Shown here: in pieces, positions 41,287-52,690 of the stretch | Layout: the number at the start of each line of letters is the position of its first letter | Position numbering within the stretch: the first letter of the stretch is position 1 | Assembly (NCBI GenBank): GCA_014529385.2 | Contig: CM043959.1 | Coordinates: 3,377,358-3,441,357, forward strand | Direction: 5' to 3' | Origin: Adiantum capillus-veneris | Taxonomy: Eukaryota; Streptophyta; Polypodiopsida; Polypodiales; Pteridaceae | DNA: 64,000 nucleotides | Translations under genes and position numbers: made by a program | Notes under the pieces: model-generated | Seen by the model: the letters and a program-made list of their open reading frames with translations, nothing else | Database searches by the model: none | Told to the model about the DNA's origin: nothing

Positions 41287-41303
41287 TGGTATCAGAGCTT
41301 TGG
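41287..41303 (+). promoter_or_regulatory. Primer-binding site, tRNA-iMet type
   Basis: TGGTATCAGAGCTTTGG lies one base from the LTR and fully matches the plant iMet core. Confidence 0.9.
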
Positions 41304-41639
41304 CAGTGTTCTGTATCACTCAAGGAAAGAACCACAAGAATCACAAGAATTTTTTTTGCTTGTTGCAGTCGCACGAACCCAAGTTCGCTTGGGCATGTCG
41401 ATTCCTAATCGTGTTTTTGAAGAGTGACAGGAATCCCAAGAAAGAAGGGCTTGTCCAGCCTCCCCCTTGTGCCTCTTTTCACTCATTGAGAGCGGACCGT
41501 GCACTTGTGGCCGGCCAATCGACGTGAGGTGGGAAAAAGCAACCTTGGTGTGAGCGCAAGGCCGCCAAGGAATGCGCCCGCGGAAAAGAGTAGAACTCGG
41601 GTGAAGAGAAGATCCTTCTCAAACACGGATTGCAAGCGA

Positions 41640-41785
41640 AAGAAAACCCTCAAGACCCTCAAGAACCCAAGAACCTCAAGAAACTCAAGACCCTCATGAA
41701 CTCAAGAACCTCAAGACCCTCAAGAACCCAAGAACCCAAGACCCTCAAGAACCCAAGTTCCTCGTGAACTTAAGAACCAAAGATC
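41640..41785 (+). repeat. CTCAAGAACC-type minisatellite in the gypsy leader
   Basis: About 14 irregular units of CCCTCAAGAA/CCCAAGAACC sit between the primer-binding site and the gag start at 41793. Confidence 0.8.
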
Positions 41786-41792
41786 ATAGTGC

Positions 41793-43889
41793 ATGGTCAT
41801 CACCCGAAGCGGAATGGATACTTCGCATACAGGTGATGAGCATGAGAGAGGCGTCGAAGAGTTTTCCCCACCAAGAGATTTTTCCAACCCTCCCCCTTTG
41901 CCATCCGCGCCACGAGTTGCACCAACTCCCATGGAGGTGATGGTCAAGTCAATGTTGGACATGATGGCCCAACAACAAGAAGCGAATCGCGAAGCGACTC
42001 GCCTTGCGCTGGCACAACAAGAGGCGAATCAAATTGCGTTGGCACAACAAGAAGCGACTCGCATTGCTTTAGAACACGAGCGCGATGAACGAAACGAAAG
42101 AAAAGCACAAAGAAAGGAGGAACGAGAGACTCAAAGAGCGGCCTTGGAGGCCGAGCGGGAGGCTCAAAGAGACCTCCGCACTCAAGAATTGGTTCGACAA
42201 GTACTAGCCTCGACGTCCGAATCAGTCAAAGATCGCGAGACTTCCTCAAGTGGCGCAAACCACGATGCGGACTCCAACAACCCAGTCACAGAGAAGTTGA
42301 CTTTTAGTAAGTATGATGGTAAGATGGATGCTACGGTTATTCATTCTTGGTTGCATCAATTTAATGCTTATTTTGCGACAACTAAGAAGATAAGAAATAG
42401 CAAAGTTTTGACGGCAGCTATATACCTTGCCGGTGATGCCATCAATTGGTACCACCCATGGCAAGAGGCACAGTTAGCCCCGCACCTAGAGGAAGCTGAC
42501 GAATTCACGCCCCTCTCTTTTAGTTTGGCTGATTTCCAAGACAAGCTCAAGGCGCGGTTTATGCCACCTTAGTACCTAGCACGATTGAAAGAAGATTGGT
42601 GCAATCTCAAGCAAAATGGTATGCCAGTCGTGTCTTTTTCTAACCGTGTTTTGCAGCTCGGCACTCAATTACGCAAATCAAATGATGAGCGCAAAGAGGC
42701 TTTCCTCTTTGGGTTAGACGAATACATCAAGTTTGATGTAGAAGTCTTTGACCCCGCGGATCTCAACAAGGCGGTAGCAATTGCTCTCTCCCAAGAGATG
42801 AAGCACAACAAGGGAAAGCCTAAGGAGAACAAGACTTCTCAACGAACCTCTCAGAATTCTCAGAACACGCAGAATGGTAAGAACAGTAAGAATGGTAAGA
42901 ATGGAAATTCTTCTAGCCCTTCTTTCTCTAATTCCTCGGAAAAGAACTCTAACAATGAATCTAAGGGTAAAGCTAAAGCACGTGCAAAACCTAAGCTAAT
43001 CCCTAATGAAAAAGCTGCACAAGGAATTATAGGAGGATACATCACGGCTGAAGAACAATTGATTTATGCTAAGGAAGGTAGATGTTATCAATGTCACGTC
43101 AAAGGTCACATTAAGAAGGCTTGTCCTAAGACAACACCACCTAAAGAACAAAAGGCACCCACAACAACCACAAGCACTATAACGCACCACGCTGAATCTT
43201 CTCATGACTCTGACACACACATTGATGAGTCTCTCATGAAGTGTTATGGTCATGTAAAGGGTCAACGTTTTATCATATTGTTTGATCCAGGCAGTATGCA
43301 TGATGTGATTAGTCCCTCTCTTTTTGACAGAGCCCGCCTAGAGGTTAGTCAGAAATCTCCTCTCGAGGTTTCTGGCTTCGCTCCTAGTATGGACTCCCTC
43401 ATCACGAAAGAGTGCCTTGATGTGATGTTTACCGTTCAACAAGCTTCTTTCAGTAGGAAATTTCTTGTGTTTCCTCTCTCAGGATGTGATATGATTTTGG
43501 GTATTAAATGGTTTCGTGAGCTTAACCCTCTCATTGATTGGGAGGCTAACACTCTCACTTTGCATGCCAAAACTCACTCCCCCCTCATCATTCGTGCTGA
43601 GGAGGGCTTGCATTCTTTGCCTCTTGTCTCTCATGTGCACGTAAAGCGTGAATTACGACGAGGAGCACAAGCGGCATTCCTCTATGCTACTCCAGTTTCC
43701 CAGAGCATTCAAGCTCCAACTAAGTATTCAGATTTGTTTACCAAGTTTAAACATCTCTTTTTGCAGGATGATCTTCCACCTCGTCTCCCACCCGAGCGGC
43801 CGGAGGACCATCGCATCGAGCTTATGGAGGGGGCACAGCCTGTCAGTAAGGCTCCCTATCGTTTGAACAAGATGCAGGAGGAAGAGTGA
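41793..43889 (+). pseudogene. Ty3/gypsy gag-protease (family C)
   Basis: Starts at MVITRSGMDTSHTGDEHERG. Residues ~45-140 form a coiled coil with repeats such as QQEANREATRLALAQ. Next is the capsid core (KLTFSKYDGKMDATVIHSWL, AAIYLAGDAINWY, FQDKLKARFMPP), where one TAG at 42570-42572 stops the frame. The same frame continues with PVVSFSNRVLQLG, an Asn/Ser/Lys-rich linker, a CCHC knuckle (CYQCHVKGHIKKAC) and the protease (FIILFDPGSMHDVIS; D-P-G in place of D-S/T-G). FLVFPLSGCDMILGIKW follows. It ends in PPERPEDHRIEL before a frameshift near 43885. Otherwise well preserved. Confidence 0.88.
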
Positions 43890-44888
43890 GTTAGAGCGAC
43901 AACTCGCGGAGTTGGTGGCTAGAGGATTCATACGCCCTAGTGTAAGTCCTTTTGCTGCCCCTATTTTGTTTGTTCGCAAGAAGGATGGTTCGTCTCGTTT
44001 GTGTGTTGATTACATGGCATTAAACAAGATGACCGTCGAGAACAAGTTTCCGATGCCTCGCATTGAGTATATCCTAGATAGGCTCAATGGGGCAAAGGTT
44101 TTCAGCAAGGTCGATCTCAAGAGTGGATACCATCAAGTACGGGTATTCAAAGGCGACATCTTCAAGACCGCTTTTCGCACCGAGCGAGGGCAATGGGAGT
44201 ATATTGGTATGCCTTTTGGATTGACAGGTGCCGTGGGTACATTTAATCGTCTCATGGTAGGTCGTTTCGGTGATGTGTGTTCATCTTTTTGGATGATATT
44301 CTCATTTTTTCTGCATCGTGGGAACAACATGAAAGAGATGTTGAAAGGGGACTAACCCGTTTGGATGAGTGTCAGTTGTACATTGCAGCTAAGAAGTCTG
44401 AATTTTTTCTTACTGAAGTCACTTATCTGGGTTATATCATTTTTGCAGAAGGCGTCAAGCTAGATCCCGCGAAGGTGGAACAAGTTCGTAATTGGGATTT
44501 GCCCAAAACTGCATATGATGTGCGTTCTTTTCTTGGTTTATGTCAAGCATATAGTTCGCACGTAGAGAATTTTGCATGCATTGTTGCACCTATGATTAAT
44601 GTTTTGAAAGGGGTAAAGACTCGCCGTCAGCGCGCAGACTTGACCGAAGCAGCCATTGAGGCTTTCGCGCTCTCAAGGTTGCGATGACAGAAGCACCGTG
44701 TCTTATCCTTGCCTCTTGGGATGATCCCTTTGAAGTATGGACGGATGCGAGCAATGTCGCCATAGGCGCTGTGCTTCAGCAGCATGGTCGCCCAGTAGCT
44801 TTCCTTAGCCGGAAGCTCAATAGTGCAAAAAAGAATTATTCAATTTATGATAAAGAACTTTTGTCTGTCATTCACTCTCTTAAGCATT
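43890..44888 (+). pseudogene. Ty3/gypsy reverse transcriptase-RNase H (family C), truncated
   Basis: RT begins after the frameshift: [52 protein letters not shown] second shift (about 44260) brings the catalytic [29 protein letters not shown] follows. A third shift leads to RNase H (FEVWTDASNVAIGAVLQQHG, YSIYDKELLSVIHSLKH), which stops at 44888. The remaining RNase H, integrase and 3' LTR are missing; the sequence joins an inverted gypsy. Confidence 0.85.
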
Positions 44889-46165
44889 GCCTCATCAAGT
44901 AGCCATCCCGAATGGAATATCCCGCTACTTTCTCCCCATCCCGTATCCGTGTGAAAATGTCTGCAAAATCTGTATCTATGGTATACTGATCGACCATATC
45001 CTCCAAGCTCCTATGATGAATCACGGAAATAGCCAGAACCAACCGCTTTCGAGACAAGGCATCTGCCACCAAATTCTTTTGTCCCTGCACATGGACAATC
45101 TGGAAATGAAACTGTGACAAGATGTTCGCCCACCGCATTTGCTTTTCCGATAGCTCCTTCTGTGACAAGAAGTAGTGTAAACAATGATGGTCTGTGAAGA
45201 CAGTAAAATCTGCTCCTAGTAGGTATTGTCGCCACTGAGTAAGAGCATGGATGACCGCCAAAAGCTCTTTCTCATAAATCTGTGCTGTCAATTCCGGCCT
45301 TGAAAACAATCGGCTTTCGTAGGCAATTACATGGCCTTCTTGCATTACAATATACTTTGAATGACTTCTGCAAATCCGGCAAAGTCAAAACTGGTCCTCT
45401 AGTCAATTTCTCTTTCAATGTCTGAAAGGCAGTCACCTCTGTGGATCCCCACAAGAAAGGGGCTCCTTTCTGCGTCAACATATCCAAAGGAGAAGCAACC
45501 TCTGCAAACTTTCTAATGAACCGCCTGTTGTACGAACACAAGCCCAAGAAGCTTCTAGTTTCATGGACATTCTTCAAATCGGACCAATCACGGATAGTCT
45601 CTATCTTCGCCGGGTCCATCTGCACTCCTGCTGCTGAGACAACCAACTTGTGATCTCGTAATGCCTGAAAGACCTGTAGCAGATGTTCTCTATGTTCTGC
45701 CTCATCCTTGGAGAAAACAATGATGTCGTCAAAGAAAGTGCCAACAAATAGTTTGTACTCCCGAAAAACCCTGTCCATCATCCGATTAAATGTCACACGA
45801 GCATTGGTTAGGCCAAAAGGCATCACCAAAAACTCAAATAACCCAAAAGTCGTCTGAAAAGCTGTCTTGTAGACATCTCCCGGAACGATTCGGATCTGAT
45901 GATATCCGCTCTTCAAGTCGATCCTGCTAAAACACGAGGATCCCTGTAGTTGGTCAACAATATTATCGATCCTAGGAATCGGAAATCTGTTCTTGATGGT
46001 GATTTTGTTGAGAGCTCTATAATCGATGCACATTCTCCAAGATCCATCTTTCTTCAAAACCAAGAACACTGGAGAGCAATACGGTGAAGTACTAGGCTGG
46101 ACAAGACCCTTTTCCAAGAGGTCTTTCACTTGGTAAGGTGGCCGGTTCGGTGGTGTGCTTCTAGG
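44889..46165 (-). pseudogene. Gypsy reverse transcriptase-RNase H (B2), truncated
   Basis: On the minus strand: [63 protein letters not shown], then a ~40-bp-scale deletion after LRDHKLVVS (the NAKKSEFFLLEIHFLGHI segment is gone). FLGLCSYNRRFIRKF and the RNase H (VIAYESRLFSRPEL, YEKELLAVIHALTQWRQYL) follow with one shift near 45345, where part of the RNase H start is missing. It ends at 44889 in the RNase H-integrase linker. Confidence 0.85.
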
Positions 46166-47186
46166 TATCAGATCAATGGTATGATCCTCCGGACGAGCGG
46201 GTGGTAACTAGCCTGGCAGGCCCTCTGAAAAGCAATCGACATGAGTGTGGAGAAAATCTTAGCGTTCTTTATCAAGTTCAGACATATTTGTCCTGTTCGC
46301 ATCATTCCACTCTTTCAAAGAGATCGAGTAAACATACATACTGGATTTCATTAATTTGGTAACGGCCGAAGCCGATACAATAGGGACAGACTCGCCCTTA
46401 AGTTTCACATCGAGTACAATAGTTCTACCCTTCTCTGTAGTCAAAGTCGCTTTTCTCGCCCGATAGTCGACCACGGCGTTGTTCTTGTGGTACCAGGGAA
46501 TTCCTGGAAGGACATCACAACCTTCCAAGGGCATTATGTAGAAGTCCTCGTGCCCCAAATACCCCTGACAATGCAACCAAAGTTTGCAAATGACAGGTGT
46601 AATGGCCACGTCCCTGCCGGGTGCCGCTAAAATTGCCCCTGCTAGTGGTCCCATCTAATCGGATGTGATCTCGAGCCGCGCCGCCAATTCACGTGAAATG
46701 AAGTTGGCCTCGGCTCCTCCATCAAAGAAAATCAGGGCTTCTTGGTCTTTCACTTTGCCCCAAGCTCGGCAAAGTTTTGTACTCTCGTCAATCGTGCTTG
46801 GGTCAGTACCCATGCAATCTGGAACCAGTCTTGCTTTCATCTTGCCTTTTCGTCTACGTTCCTCAGCTGCTTTCGAACCCTCAGGCCTGTCTTCATCTTT
46901 GTCGTTCTGTTCTTTCAGTGCCTTTTTAGGGCACTTCGCGGAGATATGCCTAGTTTCCCCGCATCCAAAGCACTTCCCCTCTTTGATGTAAAGAGCTCTC
47001 TCTTGAGGAGTGAGCTTGGGTCGTGCATCCTTTTCTTTCTTTTCTCTTCCTCTTTCTACTTTCATTTTTCGAAGTCTGTTAGGTCCTTTGCGTCATGATT
47101 TCATTTGTGGGGTAGGTCAAACTGCCCGAGTGAATGACAAAACCCCGTTTCGCATGACTCATCAGTTCTTGAATGGAATCTGACTT
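46166..47186 (-). pseudogene. Gypsy zinc knuckle and protease (B2)
   Basis: On the minus strand 47065-46660 carries KLTPQERALYIKEGKCFGCG, ISAKCPKKAL (CCHC knuckle), a Lys/Glu-rich stretch and the protease segment KDQEALIFFDGGAEANFISR. After one frameshift near 46660 comes GYLGHEDFYIMPLEGCDVLP and GIPWYHKNNAVVDYRARKAT (46654-46262). The linker to RT is broken around 46200-46260. Confidence 0.8.
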
Positions 47187-48386
47187 CTACTCTGAGCAGT
47201 GATCTCGGATCTCTTTAGGAAGACCCAAGGTAAACCTCTCAATCTGTTCTTTGAACGAGATCTTCTTAAATGAAGAGGCTGCTAGAAAAGTGCTCCAGAA
47301 TCTCTCGCAATATGCGTCCAATGTATCCTTCTTGGTCATCCGAAGATGGTTCCAAGCAATTCGTATGTTGCGTTCGTACTCTCGAGTCAGCCAAGAAGAA
47401 ATAAAAAGCCTTTTAAGTTTCAGAAATTTAACTGGCGCTATCTTGTTTAATAGAAGCATGGACCACCAGGTTCGAGCATTTCCCTTGAAGTAAGAGGCAA
47501 CCCTCCGAATCTTGGAGTGCTTTGAGTAACGCCCTCCTGAGAAAGCTATGTCAAACTGCTGTATGAAAGACAAAGCCTTCGAAGCATCTCTATAACCAAT
47601 TGACTGTCCACCTTCCTTAAACTCTCTGACTTTCTTGCTTTTATCATCCAGAAAGTCATGCTGGATGGCTTTATAAAAATTCTTCTTCTTTGCATAAAAG
47701 TTGTTGTCGTCAGAGTCCGAACTATCCGAAGACGAGTCCTCTGTACAACTGTCAATCACTGGGCGAGATTTAGGCTTCTTTGCCTTTTTCTTGCCCTTTT
47801 CGAAGCTTTGCTTTTTGCTTCACTTTTTGCCTTTTTTGTCTTCTTCGCTCGAGTCTTAGGAGCTAGAAGAACTCGAAGAACAAGAAGAAGAAGACGAACT
47901 GGGTACTCCTTCAAATCCAACACGCTTCTTCTACTTTCTTGCCGATGCAAATGTAGACTGACGACCCAAATAACCTGGGAAGTCAGTTCTTTTCTCCTGC
48001 TTTTTGTTATGCTTTTCTGCTTTGTTTTGCACATCAAAAAGCTGAGCAATTCGTGCATCAACCACCTCTTCTAATTCTTGCTTTGTATACATCCTTGGAG
48101 TAGGAGGTTTCTTCAGTGCCAGTTTGAGGGGTGGTTCTGTGGTCTGCCGCCACTGTGAATGCACCTCGTCGAAGAAGGTCTAGCTCATAAATTTCGCAAA
48201 TTTCGGGTCCTTTGCAAAACTTAACATCATCTTTGTCGCATCGCCGATCAATCGTCGATGCTCCATCTCTTCGAGCTCCGCCTGAGTAGGCCAAGGCGGG
48301 CCGTACTCCTCGTATGAATCCTCGTTGTGATGTCTTCACGCATCTCCGGATGCAAAGGAAGTCGACAGATCTCTGTCTGAAGCCAT
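47187..48386 (-). pseudogene. Gypsy gag (B2)
   Basis: The ATG at 48386 (MASDRDLSTSFASGDA) is followed by a frameshift. Then come FAKDPKFAKF, FDEVHSQWRQTTEPPLKLAL, KKPPTPRMYTKQELEEVV, FPGYLGRQSTFAS, a Ser-rich acidic block and a Lys-rich segment. The second half (47759-47187) has NFYAKKKNFYKAIQHDFLDD and the capsid core FKGNARTWWSMLLLNK, FISSWLTREYERN, ERFTLGLPKEIRD. Several frameshifts and stops are present. It is homologous to the gag at 3969-4736. Confidence 0.82.
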
Positions 48387-48436
48387 AAGTGCCGCATAAA
48401 AAGGATCGGATTTCCCGCAGAAGAGAAATTGGCCGT

Positions 48437-48448
48437 GCTCTGATACCA
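48437..48448 (-). promoter_or_regulatory. Primer-binding site, tRNA-iMet type
   Basis: On the minus strand TGGTATCAGAGC, one base from the LTR. Confidence 0.88.
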
Positions 48449-48449
48449 G

Positions 48450-48820
48450 TGTAACAGACTTGGAAACTCCAAGTCGAGATTCTACCGCGACATCACAAGA
48501 CTTCACTTCAAATAGTTCACAGTTTACAATTGATTCGACACTGGCCCGGAGTTCCGTGCCTAGAGATATTGGCCCCAAAGACCAGCACCCCTTTCGGTAT
48601 TTCTTTTTGTATTTATCTGCAACTCAAAGTACAAACGAGTGGTCTGGACTCACTCTCAGACTCTGCGTCCAGATGCTCTAAGAAGTGAGCCCAAACAAGT
48701 ATTTTATAGATTTACAAGGGATGCTAAAAGCAGAGCCCAAAAGCTTCAAAATCAAAAGCATGTGCTCTCTCTCTCAAGCTCTCTTGAGCCAAAATAAAGC
48801 AAAAGCTTTTAAAAAATTAA

Positions 48821-48885
<65 letters not shown>

Positions 48886-49073
48886 CGTTGGGTGCTGCGT
48901 AGACCAAAAAGCACAAATCTGCCGCAAAAGCTGTCCGCCAGCTCTCCGAACTTCCGTGATATGTGCCACAAAAAGCGGGCTTGTCCATACGGTGCAGCCA
49001 CGTCATCATTCTAACGGGTATACCAGCTGGGGGTGGGTTTGTGTGTCCACTGGGCAGCCACCAATTTGTGACA
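48450..49073 (-). repeat. 5' LTR of B2, family A (A6)
   Basis: On the minus strand it starts TGTCACAAATTGGTGG and ends AGTCTGTTACA. The core GAAATACCGAAAGGGG lies at about 48589-48604 on the minus strand. A (CT)n tract of ~60 bp lies at 48824-48882 on the plus strand. Confidence 0.85.
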
Positions 49074-49415
49074 CTTTAATCTTTAAGAGGGTAAATTACA
49101 AAGAAGAGTCCTAGGAATTCTTTACATGTATCCAGCTAGATACCACCTGTTCTGGCAAAATTTCGACAACATAACAACCCCAAAACTTGCCTAAAACCAA
49201 TTCCCCTGCTGCAGCTCACTTCCACTGACATAAACCCTCTGTTTTCTGTCCAAAAACAGAAAATTCAGCACGCTGTATTTACTGGTTTTTGCCCTGTTTT
49301 CAGCCCTGAACAGTCCATGGACTGTCCTCTAACAATGGGGCACTGTTCCCCATGGTTCTGGCATGCATATGGCTGAAAAACAGTCCAAATTCAGCGCATA
49401 GCCAGCACTGAAAAC
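49074..49415. other. Stretch without recognisable genes
   Basis: No coding signal. ACAGAAAATTCAGCACGCTG resembles parts of family L2 LTRs. Confidence 0.35.
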
Positions 49416-50613
49416 TGTCACGTGCACATCTAACCCTATGTGCATGTGGACAAGCTACTTCACGACAAGGGTTCGGTTAACTTAGGAAGTGTTCTGGCAC
49501 CTTTGTGAGTCTGTTAGCAGGCCATGCATGTCTAGGCACTTAAGAGTAGTTGCATTTCCTCTAGTTGCACACAGCATGATCATCAGCATTACACTCAGTA
49601 GCCATCAAAAGCATTTTACAGGGCACAGAACCCATTTTCCCTATTTTAGCCATTTTTCACTTATTATTAATAAGTGACTTTGTTGGGAAACTGGGTAGGG
49701 CAATTTGGCTAAGGAAATATATAAGAAAGCTAGCGCTAGCACTTTCTGGCAGAAGAGGCAGCAGAGACCCTATGTCTGGCAATGCACCTTTCTCAGCAAG
49801 ACCACCGGCGGGACAACCTAGCGTTTTCAGCCATCAAGAACAGCCTAGCATTTTCAGCAATTGCACATTCCCCAGCGTTTTGCAGATTGCAGATCAGCTT
49901 TGCATTAGCAGATTCCCTAGCGTTTTTGCAGTAGATACCTCATGAGCCCTAGCGTTTTTGGATCAGCAGATCAGCCCTAGCGTTTGCAGTTTCTTGGCGA
50001 CAAAACCACCATTTGCATCAGCGTTTTCAGTTTTCAGCAGTTAGCCTCCGCACCGCAGCCCCCAAACCTCGCAGATCTCACCTTCCCGCAGCAGATCCTC
50101 GCCACGCGGTCAGATCAGCCAGCGTTTGCAGATTCAGCCCGCTATTCGCAGATTTCAGCATCTGCCTTTTCAGCGCATCGTCGTTGCGTCGTCATCATCG
50201 CCATAGTCACCGACATAGAGTCAAAATTCAGCAGATAGCAGATTTGCAGAATTCAGCCCCTAGTGTTTTCAATTTTAGCCTGTCTCGTCGTCGTCGTCGA
50301 CATCGTCGGCAAGTCCATTGCATTTAGACCATTGTATGAGGAGTGTGCAATCAATAGCATAGACCTCTCTCGCCATAGAGAGTGGGGCCCTTGGAGGAGG
50401 GTTTGACAACATTCTGGTGTCGTATTCTTCTCTCTCTATCTCTCAATCTCAGCACCTTCATTCACAGTGTTCACCGCTTTTTTTGTGATCATTTGCACTT
50501 TCTCACTAAAGGAACGGAAGGCTCTCCCTTCCGTAAGTAAAAGGAACCCTTGAGCACAGTTCGGAGCACTCATCTTGAGCAAAGTTCAACATTCACTTCC
50601 GCTGCACCTTACA
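49416..50613 (+). repeat. LTR, family C, isolated
   Basis: It starts TGTCACGTGCACATC (the palindrome has decayed) and ends CTGCACCTTACA. It carries about ten CCTAGCGTTTT-type units (49820-50150) and a CGTCGTCGTCG run at 50285. No primer-binding site follows; the flanks AAAAC and AGAAG do not match, so it was reshaped after insertion. Confidence 0.8.
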
Positions 50614-51230
50614 AGAAGCTTCTGACATCGTGCACACTGCACAGTCTTCAAATATGGCCATGTCTTAATAGCTTCAACCTTTGCGGGATCCATTCTGACA
50701 CCATCCTTTGACATTATGTGGCCAAGAAAGTGCATCTCTTCCAAGAAGAATTCACTTTTCTTAGGATTGACAAGTAACCTGTGACTGCGCAGCTCTTCGA
50801 ACACAATGGTCAAGTGACGCCTATGCTCCTCTTCATTCTTCGAATAGACTATCCTGTCATCGAAAAATGTCCCAACAAACTGTTGATGCGAGCGGAAAAT
50901 CCGGTCCATCATCCTGTTGAACATGGCAGGAGCATTTGTTAGACCAAACGGCATCACTAGGAACTCATAAAGACCAAAGGTCGTTCTAAACGCAGTCTTG
51001 TGCACATCCTCTGGGTACCCACTCTTGAGGTCTATCTTGCTGAAAATTGCAGCACCCTCTAAACGATCAAGAATATCATCAATCCTTGGAATAGGAAACT
51101 TATTCTTGATGGTATTCTTCACGGTAATCAATACACATGCGCCATGAGCCATCCTTTTTCTATACCAGGAGCACTGGGGAGCAAAAGGGTGAAGAACTAG
51201 GCTGGATCAGCCCCTTCTCTAATAACTCCT
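50614..51230 (-). pseudogene. Gypsy reverse transcriptase fragment (B3)
   Basis: On the minus strand it has FPIPRIDDILDRLEGAAIFS, KIDLKSGYPEDVHKTAFRTT (lacking about 8 residues after GY), MPFGLTNAPAMFNRMM, FFDDRIVYSKNEEEH, KKSEFFLEEMHFLGHI. The residue after the catalytic DD is Arg rather than Ile. Both ends are cut; the left end meets a family C LTR at 50613. Confidence 0.8.
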
Positions 51231-51311
51231 CAAGATTCTATAAAGAGAATGCTTAGGGTCTTGTAGTCATTCAGATTGTGTATTGAGAGCATCATTTGCA
51301 GAGCACTTGTG

Positions 51312-51315
<4 letters not shown>

Positions 51316-51404
<89 letters not shown>
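51316..51404. repeat. (CT)n microsatellite
   Basis: About 89 bp of pure CT between the RT fragment and the next LTR. Confidence 0.95.
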
Positions 51405-51406
<2 letters not shown>

Positions 51407-51479
51407 GCGTTATCGACGCGCGTGGCTCACATTCTTTCCGCTACTCACTCTCACAGGGTTTCCCATACCTAACCCTACC

Positions 51480-52100
51480 TAACCTACAAATCTCAGCCAA
51501 GGGGCCTAAACCTAAGAAGCAACAAAAGAAGAAGTTCTCACCAACTTACAATTCCTCGTCGAGAGGCCCAATTTTTAAAGAGTTCCCACCAACTTATAGG
51601 ACCCCGTCCCATGGGGCCCAGGTTCATAAAGTAAAGCCAATACCCACACACTAAAAGCTTGCGTAAAAACTTATGACCTAGCAACTGTACAGACGCCTGC
51701 GTTTCACGCTAATGATGTGACGCTGTACGGACTTCTGTGAATCGCTCTGGTAAGTGGTGACGTGGCAGATCGTGTGGACATTCGCCTGGCGCTAGCTTTT
51801 GGGAGCTCACATGCTTTTAGATTGTATACTTTTCATGTATTCCTTTTGCCTAGGGCTTTTAAATACGAAAGGTGGGCTCTCTTGCAGAAGCAAAAGTAGA
51901 GTAAAGCCACCGACCTTGTACTGAGTTGAAGCAATATAAAGAAATACCAAAAGGGGTGCCAAGGTTTGGGTTCAATGCTCTCTTGGGGTGGAACTCCGCC
52001 ACTCCGCGTCTCGTGTGTCGTGCATCTCTTTCAGTTCAGTTGTTATTGAAGTGCTTAAAAGTTTGTTCCGCCGGTTCTTTTTCGTTGCCCTCTCGTTACA
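51480..52100 (+). repeat. LTR family A (A7), 5' end missing
   Basis: It has AGGGGCCTAAACC, TGGTGACGTGGCAGATCG at 51758, AATATAAAGAAATACCAAAA at 51933-51952 and ends CTCTCGTTACA. No primer-binding site follows. Confidence 0.65.
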
Positions 52101-52179
52101 TCGATTATGTGAATATCCTCAATGTACACTCACAAGAGTTTTAGGACCTCTTCCACAAGCCACTTGATCTAGGAGAATA

Positions 52180-52690
52180 TCACAAATGGATGATGTGGCA
52201 TGACATGTCATACCATAAGAGAAGAGCTAGGTTTTGTGGCATGAGGACGCTCAAACTACTCTTTGGCGTTAATTATGGAGAGCGTTGACTTTTGAGTTTT
52301 TGTGCATAAGGTTATTTATAGCAATTGACTTTTGTGTTTTTAGCACTTGTAAACAAATAAAATAGTTGTGATTTTGAAGTCACTTTTGGGAATTGCTTTT
52401 GGACCCGTGCCTATAAAAGAGAGACAAGGGGTAACACTTGCCCAATGGATTGTGACTTGTGAAGACTGAGAGGGAGAGAGTGGCCCTTCAAGTTTGTAAA
52501 CATGGACTACGGCCTCTATGGAACAAAAAATAGCGGTGAGGTGCGCCTAGTTGAGGGGCCAATGCTTCTCAAGGAGGAATTCCACCACTCCGTGTCTCTT
52601 GTCTACAACATAATGTCCTCTCTATCAAGTTCGAGAGTTTACAGTTTCGGTTCACTTTGGTGTTGTTGCGGTGATTCTACCGCCTCGCCA
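52180..52690 (+). repeat. Diverged LTR related to family A
   Basis: It starts near TATCACAAATGGATGATGTGG after GATCTAGGAGAA (a weak polypurine tract). It has TATAAAAGAG at 52413, GGTGCGCCTAGTTGAGGGGC at 52540 and TCCACCACTCCGTGTCTC near its end, in the same order as A7. The core motif has decayed. Confidence 0.5.

Noticed and set aside
49411-50618. Simple solo LTR insertion for the family C LTR at 49416-50613
   Set aside because: Flanks AAAAC and AGAAG differ and the two sides are not parts of one sequence, so rearrangement is more likely.
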